Below, piece by piece: positions 15,844 through 24,472 of a DNA stretch of 64,000 bases. This stretch comes from Streptomyces sp. SUK 48 (GTDB lineage Bacteria; Actinomycetota; Actinomycetes; Streptomycetales; Streptomycetaceae), in the NCBI RefSeq assembly GCF_009650765.1, contig NZ_CP045740.1, positions 4,378,001-4,442,000 of the forward strand. The letters are read 5' to 3'. A model generated the notes under the pieces. It did no database searches and had not been told where the DNA came from. It saw only the letters and a list, made by a program, of their open reading frames with translations. The translations under genes were made by a program, and so were the position numbers. Each line of letters starts with the position of its first letter. Positions within the stretch are counted from its first letter, which is position 1.

Positions 15844-17859
15844 CTATTCGGGGCTGCCTTCGTCTGTAGTGGTCTCGTCGTCAATCAGCCCGTAGGGGGG
15901 TCGGTCCTCGTTGCGGCTGTACCGGACCACGACGTTCTCTTCCACGAGCATGGGCGGACTGTTGTCGACGATGATCACCTGGGCACCGGCCCCCTGTTCA
16001 GCCAGCCAGCTGCTCAGGTGGCGGTAGAAGTCGTCGATGGCGATCGCGTCTGCGATTACCGCATCCCGGGTGGCGCCGTGGCCCAGGTTCTTCTGTGGGC
16101 TGTCGATCATGAGGAAGCCGGGGTGGGCTGCCGATGTTTCGACGGCGACCTCGAAGACGGCCAGCTGCCAGGCCAGGGTCAGGAGTGTTCGGGCGCCGGA
16201 TGATGCCTCGCGGTAGGAGTCGCCGCGTACGTTAGGAACCAGGTTCGTGTCGATCATCGGCTGGCTGAGTTTCGGGTAGCGCCACTGCCGCAGGAGGTCG
16301 CTGTACCGGCCGCTGATTCGGCCGACCATCAGGTCCCGGTCCTGTGCGGCATCTCCCAGCCGGTCGCGTTCCTCCCGCAGACGTTCGATCTGTGCCTCAT
16401 GCCGCTCCACGAGCGCGGCGCGCTTCTCCAGGCCAGCCTGAAGCTTCGTCGCGTTCTCGGCGTGCTGTAGATGACGGAGGACTTCCTCGCGCCGGCGCTG
16501 GAGGTTGTCGCGAGCGGCGAGGAACGGGGTGACGGTGGGCGAAGTGGCCTCGTCGACCGCGGCCGCGGCACGTTCTTCGTCGATGGAGGCGTCTTCTGCC
16601 TGGAGCTTCAACGTGGCGAGCGAGCTGTCCAGGCCCTCGATGTAGGCAGTGATCTCCTTCAAACGGGCCTTGGTGGCCCTGACCTCGGCTGCGACGTCCA
16701 GCCGCCCTTCATCCGACGAGTGCTCAGCTGTGGCGGTGCCGAGCGTCAGGTGACCGTCGCCGTGGGGCAGCTCGTGGCTGCAAAGACTGCACGAGCCGTT
16801 TTCCACCGACGGGGGAGCGGGCAGTCGGTTCAGGCACGCCGGGCAGTTGGTGACGCTGAGGGGGTCGAACAGGCGCTGCGCTTCGGCCAGCATATTGAGC
16901 TTGACGAGGTCGTCCGCGTACTGCGCCCGCAGCGGCATCATCCGGGTGAGTTGCGTCTCGCAGTCACGTACCACGCCGGCGGCTTGCCGGGCGCGCTGGG
17001 CAGCTTGCTGGTGCTCGCGGCGCAGACGCCCGGCGAAGGCGGTGCCGGCTTGCGCTGCCTCGTCGAGGACCCGTAGTTGCTCGGTCAGCTCCCGCAGCTC
17101 GCCTTCGTATTGCTCAGCGATCAGCGCGCCGACCGTGGGAACGTCCTGCTCGTCGACGAACGCCCGTGCCGCGGCGAGTTCGGAGCGTGCCTGGGTGAGT
17201 CGGGCACCCAGTTCTTTGATGCGTTGCCCAAGCTCGACGGCGCGGTCGTCGTGAACGCCGAAGACGACGTCGACCACCTGCTTCAGCTTGTGCTTCTTCA
17301 TGTACTCGTTCTCGAACAGGAAGTTCTTGGAGGCGACGCGCTCGTTGGGCAGAAACGCGAGGTTCATGAGGTCGCGGATGCTCAGGGGGTCGGTCCGGGA
17401 CTCACGACTGGAGGGGGCCTCCCGCAGCTGGACGCCTTCGAGCTTGCAATGCCCCAGCAGCAGAGCGGAGAGGCTCTCGGGTGCTCCCGCCGGCTCGATG
17501 GTCCTGCTCTCAGGCTTGGAGAGCGGCGGGCTGTCCAGCGTCCCCCGGCGTACGTAGGCGACCTTCGACGGTTCCCCGACGGGCCGCTCGATGACGTGCG
17601 GTTCGCCGGACAGCTCGACTTCCAGAAGGCAGGAACGGACCTTCCGCAGCACCTCAGGATGCCGTGGATGACGCTTCCCGCCGAGGCCGTAGGCGATGAA
17701 CTCCAACACCGCGGTCTTGCCCGAGCTGAATGCCCCGGCTACCACGGACAGGTCCCGCACCCGCTGGTCCTGCGTGAAATCGACGTCATAGTTCCGGCTG
17801 ACGCCAGCAAGGCGCAGGCGCCGGATCCGGATGCCAGGCAGAGGCTGCATGGTGGTCAT
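15844..17859 (-). CDS. SMC/RecN-like ATPase of an ABC-3C-type system
   Basis: A 671-aa protein. Walker A is GAFSSGKTAVLEF at about residues 42-54; the C-terminal half holds a signature region (REASSGARTLLTLAW, about 550) and Walker B FLMIDSPQKN at about 585-594. Two coiled-coil arms flank a zinc hook made of CPAC and CSLC (about 335-357), as in Rad50/RecN-like proteins. Its ATG overlaps the stop of the next upstream gene by 4 bp. With its two partners it matches the ABC-three-component (ABC-3C) conflict systems described by Krishnan, Burroughs, Iyer and Aravind, in which the ATPase is thought to sense invading nucleic acid. Defence activity is inferred. Confidence 0.75.
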   Translation of the reverse strand: MTTMQPLPGIRIRRLRLAGVSRNYDVDFTQDQRVRDLSVVAGAFSSGKTAVLEFIAYGLGGKRHPRHPEVLRKVRSCLLEVELSGEPHVIERPVGEPSKVAYVRRGTLDSPPLSKPESRTIEPAGAPESLSALLLGHCKLEGVQLREAPSSRESRTDPLSIRDLMNLAFLPNERVASKNFLFENEYMKKHKLKQVVDVVFGVHDDRAVELGQRIKELGARLTQARSELAAARAFVDEQDVPTVGALIAEQYEGELRELTEQLRVLDEAAQAGTAFAGRLRREHQQAAQRARQAAGVVRDCETQLTRMMPLRAQYADDLVKLNMLAEAQRLFDPLSVTNCPACLNRLPAPPSVENGSCSLCSHELPHGDGHLTLGTATAEHSSDEGRLDVAAEVRATKARLKEITAYIEGLDSSLATLKLQAEDASIDEERAAAAVDEATSPTVTPFLAARDNLQRRREEVLRHLQHAENATKLQAGLEKRAALVERHEAQIERLREERDRLGDAAQDRDLMVGRISGRYSDLLRQWRYPKLSQPMIDTNLVPNVRGDSYREASSGARTLLTLAWQLAVFEVAVETSAAHPGFLMIDSPQKNLGHGATRDAVIADAIAIDDFYRHLSSWLAEQGAGAQVIIVDNSPPMLVEENVVVRYSRNEDRPPYGLIDDETTTDEGSPE

Positions 17860-18434
17860 CCCTCCCAGGGCATGTCAGGTGCCTGCGGTCCCGGACCCAG
17901 CACGCTGAGGAGCGCGGCACCGGGACCGCCCTCGCCATCCGGCCTCAGCCACCGTGCGGTCTGTTCCCGCAGCGCCTTGTCGCTGAGCTTGCGGAGGCTA
18001 CGCACGACGATGGACGCCGCAGTGGTGAACGACGCGGCGTAGGTGGCGGTGAAGCGAGCCCCGAGTTCCCGACCGCGGTTGCTGATCGAATAGGCGAAGG
18101 CGCCGTTGCGGTTGTGAACCTCGCAACACCCGTAAGCCACGAGCAGCCCGAGATCGTGCTGGATGCGCTCGCGTCGACTGGTGAAGCGCTGCGAGGAGGA
18201 CGCGTACGAGAGCACCTGCGGATCGAACCCGGCCAGCCTGAGCATATTGCCCTCCCGGCCGTCGGAATTGACGACTAGGAAGGGATTCGCAGACAGGAAG
18301 TCGTAATAGCCGATGCGCTCCAGGCTCGCCCCCTTCGCGTCCTGTCCGGCGACAGCGTCGAGAAGAAGCAGCAGCTGCGCCAGCCGGAAGGTCACCTCGT
18401 CCTCCGGCATCATCACCGGCCGGTGTGCTTCCAC
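17856..18434 (-). CDS. ABC-3C middle component-like protein
   Basis: A 192-aa protein. GTG 18434 is chosen because CGAGGAG lies six to seven bases upstream; the frame is open further but would overlap the nuclease gene extensively. The middle reads FRLAQLLLLLDAV, then a winged-HTH-like stretch (TSRRERIQHDLGLLVAYGCC and AFAYSISNRG). This helix-rich, wing-containing layout fits the small 'middle component' that accompanies ABC-3C ATPases. It is coupled to the ATPase (ATGA overlap) and lies 40 bp after the nuclease stop. Confidence 0.6.
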   Translation of the reverse strand: MEAHRPVMMPEDEVTFRLAQLLLLLDAVAGQDAKGASLERIGYYDFLSANPFLVVNSDGREGNMLRLAGFDPQVLSYASSSQRFTSRRERIQHDLGLLVAYGCCEVHNRNGAFAYSISNRGRELGARFTATYAASFTTAASIVVRSLRKLSDKALREQTARWLRPDGEGGPGAALLSVLGPGPQAPDMPWEG

Positions 18435-18474
18435 AGCGAACTCCTCGTAGGTCTGACAGGACAGGTGACGGCGG

Positions 18475-19455
18475 TCAGCCGTCGGGGTGCTCGGCGGCGA
18501 TCTGCCGCCAGTGTTTGACCCAGCCCGCCTTGCGGTTGTCCACGAGCCGGTGGACCAGCCCCCAGCTGTGCACCAGCTCCAGGCGGAGCGACTTCGGCAA
18601 TTTGTCGTGCTCGTTGCGTACATCCCGCCAGACACGGGTGTGGAGAACTCGAAGCGCGTCCTCAGCCGCGCATTCATTGAACTGCATCTCCCATAGCCCG
18701 TGGAGCGTCGCATCGGCAGAACTGAGCGCCGCCACCTCAGCCGGAACATCCTTGTGCGCGATCTCGCGAGCCACCAGATCGGCATTGAAGAACTGCCTCT
18801 TGGCCGAGTCCAGCTCCACGTGGCCGGCCTCTGTCATCTGCCGAATGAACAAGGCGGAGCCAAGGGCAGCTGCCTTGTCGTCCTCGACCTCGAGTACCAG
18901 CCGAAGCTGCTCCACGGGGGCCGGGGCGGAGGCGGCCTGAGCGTACGTCTCGTAGAAGCCGCGACGCACGTCGTCGCCTTCGGGGCTAAGAAGCTTCTTC
19001 CGGAGGGCGGTCTCGTCCCAGAGCTGGATGACGAGGCCGAGTTCCTTCTCCCTCGCCTTCGTCCACGTGTCCCACCATGCCGTCATGGGGCCGTCCATGC
19101 TGGAAGGGATGCACAGAATCCAGCTGGCGATGGTGTGGCCGTTCTTGACGGCTGCCTTCAGCACGTTGTCGAGCGAGTCTGTGACCTGCTGTACGTGCTT
19201 CTTGGTGGTGACCGGCATGAAGTACTTGGACTGCCACACTGTGATCGCTCCGCCGAGGTTTCCGGCGAAGGCGTCGATACCCCAGTCGCCCGGGTTCGCA
19301 GCGACGGACCGTACGTTTGGGGTCGTTGCGGCGGCAAGCTGAGCGATCATCGTTTCGAAGTCGTCGCGGGCTCCGCCGAGGCTTCCCCCGCGGACTGCGT
19401 GCACGTCGAAGCTGATTGGCTGGACACCCGTCGGCACGGCTATCGAGTCAGGCAC
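18475..19455 (-). CDS. PD-(D/E)xK nuclease-like effector of the ABC-3C-type operon
   Basis: A 326-aa protein starting at GTG 19455 behind GGGGGG. The N-terminal 130 residues look like a restriction-endonuclease fold: FETMIAQLA, GDWGIDAFAG (catalytic Asp about 61) and VWQSKYF (the QxK motif, about 73-79), as in Mrr-like enzymes. The C-terminal 200 residues are helical and match no family I can name, consistent with the ABC-3C C-terminal effector linker. It is the first gene of the three-gene operon. It probably cuts DNA when activated by the SMC-like partner. Confidence 0.65.
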   Translation of the reverse strand: MPDSIAVPTGVQPISFDVHAVRGGSLGGARDDFETMIAQLAAATTPNVRSVAANPGDWGIDAFAGNLGGAITVWQSKYFMPVTTKKHVQQVTDSLDNVLKAAVKNGHTIASWILCIPSSMDGPMTAWWDTWTKAREKELGLVIQLWDETALRKKLLSPEGDDVRRGFYETYAQAASAPAPVEQLRLVLEVEDDKAAALGSALFIRQMTEAGHVELDSAKRQFFNADLVAREIAHKDVPAEVAALSSADATLHGLWEMQFNECAAEDALRVLHTRVWRDVRNEHDKLPKSLRLELVHSWGLVHRLVDNRKAGWVKHWRQIAAEHPDG

Positions 19456-19787
19456 AGCCCACCCCCCTGCGCCGGTGGCTGCACACAGGATGTTCCCCGT
19501 GCGTCACACGCCGTATCGGTGGAGCCTATCCAACGGCCACTCGTCTGATCAAGAAGCGGAACGCCCCGGCATCTCAAGTACGGTCCCCTGCGCAGCACGG
19601 CAATCGCGCGAAACCTGCGGGCCACGGTTCAGGCGTGCAGGTCGTCTTGGCGAGAGGGCTGCAGCCCTCTCCCGCAGGGGGCCGTCGCGGCCTGATCGCG
19701 GCAACTGCAACCCAAACTGCAACCCTCAACGTCGAAGGGCCCCACTGCGAGCAGTGGGGCCCTTCGACATCGTGCCCGGTGAGGCAC
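19456..19787. other. Gene-free stretch beside tRNA-Ser
   Basis: 332 bp without a credible gene. It contains a tandem GCAACTGCAACC / AACTGCAACC motif at about 19701-19724 and a perfect 18-bp inverted repeat at 19731-19768. Stretches of this type often mark the boundary of integrative elements at tRNA genes in Streptomyces; the association is inference. Confidence 0.4.
19731..19768. terminator. Perfect 18-bp stem-loop
   Basis: Positions 19731-19748 are fully complementary to 19751-19768 around GA. It lies 20 bp from the encoded CCA of the tRNA-Ser gene. It could terminate the tRNA transcript, though without a U-tract, or belong to an att region. Confidence 0.6.
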
Positions 19788-19875
19788 TGGCGGAGGATAC
19801 GAGATTCGAACTCGTGAGGGGTTGCCCCCAACACGCTTTCCAAGCGTGCGCCCTAGGCCACTAGGCGAATCCTCC
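19788..19875 (-). tRNA. tRNA-Ser (anticodon GGA)
   Basis: An 88-nt gene including encoded CCA. Acceptor GGAGGAT pairs with ATCCTCC; the anticodon stem CACGC/GCGTG encloses TTGGAAA, giving GGA; there is a long class II variable arm and TTCGAAT in the T loop. It lies between the defence operon and SRP RNA, and its 3' end faces the mobile region, as expected of an integration target. Confidence 0.95.
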
Positions 19876-19951
19876 GGTCGGAACATTACATGACCGAGGA
19901 GGGTGCTCGCGAACTCGTTCCCGCCGGCCCGGATCGGGTACTCTCTGCGTA

Positions 19952-20037
19952 GCCCCTCACGCGGCGCTATCTGACTGAACTCCCCCAGGGCCGGAAGGCA
20001 GCAAGGGTAGGTCGGCTCTGGCGGGTGCGTGGGGGGC
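19952..20037 (+). ncRNA. ffs: Signal recognition particle RNA (4.5S-like)
   Basis: The terminal helix GCCCCTCACGC (19952-19962) pairs with GCGTGGGGGGC (20027-20037), and the apical domain contains the invariant CCGGAAGGCAGCAAGGG. With Ffh it targets membrane and secreted proteins. Its place just upstream of dnaX is the usual actinobacterial arrangement. Confidence 0.9.
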
Positions 20038-20084
20038 GTCTGCGTTGGCGGGGGCTTCGACGGGACCGGTTGTCAGCGGTCGCC

Positions 20085-20090
20085 TATAAC
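20085..20090 (+). promoter_or_regulatory. Candidate -10 box for leaderless dnaX
   Basis: TATAAC ends nine bases before the GTG start and no Shine-Dalgarno is visible. Transcription starting at or near the GTG would give a leaderless mRNA. No good -35 hexamer is seen at normal spacing. Confidence 0.4.
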
Positions 20091-20099
20091 CTCGTAAGC

Positions 20100-22424
20100 G
20101 TGTCGTCTCTCGCGCTGTACCGCCGCTACCGTCCCGAGACCTTTGCCGAGGTCATCGGGCAGGAGCATGTCACCGACCCGTTGCAGCAGGCGCTGCGCAA
20201 CAACCGGGTCAATCACGCGTACCTGTTCAGCGGGCCGCGTGGCTGCGGGAAGACCACCAGCGCGCGCATCCTCGCCCGCTGCCTCAACTGCGAGCAGGGC
20301 CCCACGCCCACCCCGTGCGGCACGTGCCAGTCCTGCCAGGACCTCGCGCGCAACGGACCGGGCTCGATCGACGTCATCGAGATCGACGCCGCCTCCCACG
20401 GTGGCGTGGACGACGCCCGAGAACTGCGCGAGAAGGCGTTCTTCGGCCCGGCGGGCAGCCGGTACAAGATCTACATCATCGACGAGGCCCACATGGTCAC
20501 GTCGGCCGGCTTCAACGCCCTGCTGAAGGTCGTCGAGGAGCCGCCCGAGCACCTCAAGTTCATCTTCGCCACGACCGAGCCCGAGAAGGTCATCGGCACC
20601 ATCCGCTCGCGGACCCACCACTACCCGTTCCGGCTGGTGCCGCCCGGCACCCTGCGGGACTACCTCGGCGAGGTGTGCCAGAAGGAGGACATCCCCGTCG
20701 ACGACGGTGTGCTCCCCCTCGTCGTGCGCGCGGGCGCCGGATCCGTCCGTGACTCCATGTCCGTCATGGACCAGCTCCTCGCCGGCGCGGGCGCGGACGG
20801 TGTGACGTACGCCATGGCCACCGCCCTCCTCGGCTACACCGACGGCTCCCTCCTCGACTCCGTGGTCGAGGCATTCGCCACCGGTGACGGCGCGGCCGCC
20901 TTCGAGGTCGTCGACCACATCATCGAGGGCGGCAACGACCCCCGCCGCTTCGTCGCCGACCTGCTCGAACGCCTCCGTGACCTGGTGATCCTCGCCGCCG
21001 TGCCGGACGCCGTCGACAAGGGGCTCATCGACGCCCCCGCCGACGTCCTGGAGCGCATGCAGGCCCAGGCGTCCACCTTCGGCGCGGCCGAGCTGAGCCG
21101 CGCCGCCGACCTCGTCAACGAGGGGCTCACGGAGATGCGCGGCGCCACCTCGCCCCGCCTCCAGCTCGAACTCATCTGCGCCCGCGTCCTGCTCCCCGCC
21201 GCGTACGGCGACGAGCGCTCCCTCATGGCCCGCCTCGACCGCATCGAGCGCGGCGTCAACTTCAGCGCGGGCGCCGGCGCCCCCGCCATGGGCTACGTCC
21301 CCGGCCCCGAGGCCCACGGCGGCGCCCCGGCCGCGATGGTCCCGCCCGGCGGCGGCCCGGCGGCGGCGCGGGCGGCGGTGCGGGGGGTGCCGGGGGGAGC
21401 GGTTCCCGGGTCCGGCCCGGGTGCCGGTGGTGCGTCCGGCGCGTCCGACTTCGGTGGTGCGGCTCCGGCTGCCCCCACGCCCGCCCCCGCTGCCGCGCCC
21501 GCGCCTGCTCCCGCCCCCGAGCCCGCCGCTCCGGTGGCGCCCGCTCCCGCGTCGGCCCTGGCTCCCGCTCCCGCCGAGCAGCCGGCCCCGGCCGCGCAGG
21601 CTCCCGCCTCCGCCGCGCCCGGCGCGTGGCCCACGGCCGCTCCCGCCGGTGGCGGACGGCGCCCCGGTGGCTGGCCCACGGCCGCGGCTCCCGGCGCTCC
21701 GCAGCAGCAGGCTCCCCCGGCCGCCCCCCAGCCGTCGGCCCAGCAGGCCCCCGCCGCCGTGCCCTCGGCCCCCCAGCCTCCCGCGGCCGCCCCCGCCGGC
21801 GGTCTCGACCCCCGCATGCTCTGGCCGAACATCCTGGAGGCCGTCAAGAACCGCCGGCGCTTCACCTGGATCCTGCTCAGCCAGAACGCCCAGGTCACCG
21901 GCTTCGACGGCACCACCCTCCAGCTCGGCTTCGTGAACGCCGGGGCGCGTGACAACTTCGCGAGCAGCGGCAGCGAGGACGTGCTGCGAGCCGCGCTGGC
22001 CGAGCAGTTCAACGTGCAGTGGAAGATCGAGTCGCTGATCGACCCGTCCGGCGGCGGCTCCGCGCCCCCGGCTCCGGGCGGCGGCTCCTCCGGCTTCGGC
22101 GGCGGCTCGGGTGCCCCCGGCGGCGGTTACGGCGGTGGCGGCGCGCCCGCCGGCAGCGGCTACGGCTCCACGCCCGCGCCCCGCCCGAGCGGCCCCTCCC
22201 AGTCCGCCCCGCAGCCCTCCGGCCCCGCGTCGGGCGGCCCGACCCCGCCCGCGTCCGGCCCGGCCACGCCCCGCCCGGCCGCTCCCGAGCCGCCCCCTGT
22301 CTCCATCGAGGACGACATCCCCGAGGACGACGATCCCGACCTGGACGAGTCCGCCCTCTCCGGCCACGACCTGATCATGCGCGAACTGGGCGCCACGGTG
22401 GTGGAGGAATTCACCAACGAGTGA
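20100..22424 (+). CDS. dnaX: DNA polymerase III subunit gamma/tau
   Basis: A 774-aa clamp-loader ATPase. I chose GTG 20100, which gives the family N-terminus SSLALYRRYRP. Walker A is GPRGCGKT at 45-52; zinc-binding cysteines lie at 64, 73, 76 and 79; Walker B/DEAH is YIIDEAHM at about 121-128; the SRC-like sensor is GTIRSRTH. After the clamp-loader domains (to about residue 390) the protein has a long Ala/Pro/Gly-rich linker with PAPAPAPA-type repeats, a conserved C-terminal block (LWPNILEAVKNRRRFTWILL) and an acidic tail (EDDIPEDDDPDLDES). It follows SRP RNA and is probably leaderless. Confidence 0.95.
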   Translation: MSSLALYRRYRPETFAEVIGQEHVTDPLQQALRNNRVNHAYLFSGPRGCGKTTSARILARCLNCEQGPTPTPCGTCQSCQDLARNGPGSIDVIEIDAASHGGVDDARELREKAFFGPAGSRYKIYIIDEAHMVTSAGFNALLKVVEEPPEHLKFIFATTEPEKVIGTIRSRTHHYPFRLVPPGTLRDYLGEVCQKEDIPVDDGVLPLVVRAGAGSVRDSMSVMDQLLAGAGADGVTYAMATALLGYTDGSLLDSVVEAFATGDGAAAFEVVDHIIEGGNDPRRFVADLLERLRDLVILAAVPDAVDKGLIDAPADVLERMQAQASTFGAAELSRAADLVNEGLTEMRGATSPRLQLELICARVLLPAAYGDERSLMARLDRIERGVNFSAGAGAPAMGYVPGPEAHGGAPAAMVPPGGGPAAARAAVRGVPGGAVPGSGPGAGGASGASDFGGAAPAAPTPAPAAAPAPAPAPEPAAPVAPAPASALAPAPAEQPAPAAQAPASAAPGAWPTAAPAGGGRRPGGWPTAAAPGAPQQQAPPAAPQPSAQQAPAAVPSAPQPPAAAPAGGLDPRMLWPNILEAVKNRRRFTWILLSQNAQVTGFDGTTLQLGFVNAGARDNFASSGSEDVLRAALAEQFNVQWKIESLIDPSGGGSAPPAPGGGSSGFGGGSGAPGGGYGGGGAPAGSGYGSTPAPRPSGPSQSAPQPSGPASGGPTPPASGPATPRPAAPEPPPVSIEDDIPEDDDPDLDESALSGHDLIMRELGATVVEEFTNE

Positions 22425-22887
22425 GGAACGAAGGGACCGAGGCCCCCGGCAACTTGCATCCGACGCCCTCGGCAACCCCCTGAGGGACGCGAGGGACTGC
22501 GCGATCAGCCACGACGGCCCCGCGCCCGACGACGGCCCGCACGCCCCCGCCCGCAATCAGGCAGCACCGAGAATCCGAGGCCCCCGGCGACCCCCGAGGG
22601 GCGCGGGGAACTGCGCACCTGCCCCCACGGTCCCGCACTCGTACGACGGCCCTGAGCCACCCGTGACCGCCGCCCCATGCCCCTTGCAGCCGATGCCCTC
22701 GGCAACCCCCTGAGGGGCGCGGGGAACTGCGCGATCAGCCATCACGGACCCGCACCCGTGTCCGCACTCGCACCCGCGCCGGAACACGGACGGTCCACCC
22801 CCGCCCGCGCCCACCCCGGCCCCCTTGTAGGAACGTACGGCTTCCCCGCCCCCCGGACTTCGGCGGCCTTGCCATTAGGCTGACCCC
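22425..22887. repeat. Intergenic region with three copies of a Streptomyces-type GC-rich repeat
   Basis: Copies lie at about 22465-22517, 22584-22618 and 22694-22760. The core is CCCTGAGGGGCGCGGGGAAC followed by TGCGCGATCAGCCA. Copy 1 has GAGGGAC in place of GGGGAAC and copy 2 lacks the CAGCCACGACGG tail. I have seen this type of repeat in other Streptomyces intergenic regions. There is no gene. Confidence 0.75.
22876..22881 (+). promoter_or_regulatory. -10 box for leaderless purD
   Basis: TAGGCT is followed by exactly six bases (GACCCC) and then the GTG start, without any Shine-Dalgarno. This is the standard geometry of leaderless actinobacterial transcripts. Confidence 0.55.
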
Positions 22888-24144
<1,257 letters not shown>

Positions 24145-24184
24145 GCGCCCTCCCGACGCCTCCCGGCTCCCGTTTCACCCCCCC

Positions 24185-24211
24185 AGGCCCCGGATCCGCA
24201 ATCCGGGGCCT
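24185..24211 (+). terminator. Terminator after purD
   Basis: AGGCCCCGGAT (24185-24195) pairs with ATCCGGGGCCT (24201-24211) around CCGCA; GATCTTTGCTG follows. Confidence 0.8.
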
Positions 24212-24330
24212 GATCTTTGCTGTCTGTCACCCAGCTCTGACCAAAGCCATTCCATCGAGTGAGCAATCGCCCATACGGCTGACGTGGGCCGGGGCCGCAA
24301 CTAGGGTGCCGCGCAGGCGTTCCGGCGCTT

Positions 24331-24394
24331 GGCACACCGGCATTGCGCACGCGGCTCATCGGCACTGCGCACTTGGCCCACCGGCATTGCGTTG
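24331..24394 (+). repeat. Three 22-bp imperfect tandem repeats
   Basis: Units begin at 24331, 24353 and 24375 with the shared pattern GGC-CA-CGGCA-TGCG. They lie in the 328-bp space (24145-24472) between purD and the membrane protein gene, about 80 bp before its start. They may be binding sites; no gene is present in that space. Confidence 0.65.
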
Positions 24395-24472
24395 TCAGTG
24401 ACGGGTGCCACAGTGGGGGAGTGAGCAGCACCAGGACAGGGCGGCATCGGCAGGGGAGGGGGTGAGCGGCAG

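Noticed and set aside
20073..22556. Minus-strand open frame antisense to dnaX
   Set aside because: dnaX motifs are complete on the plus strand; the antisense frame is a GC-composition artefact.
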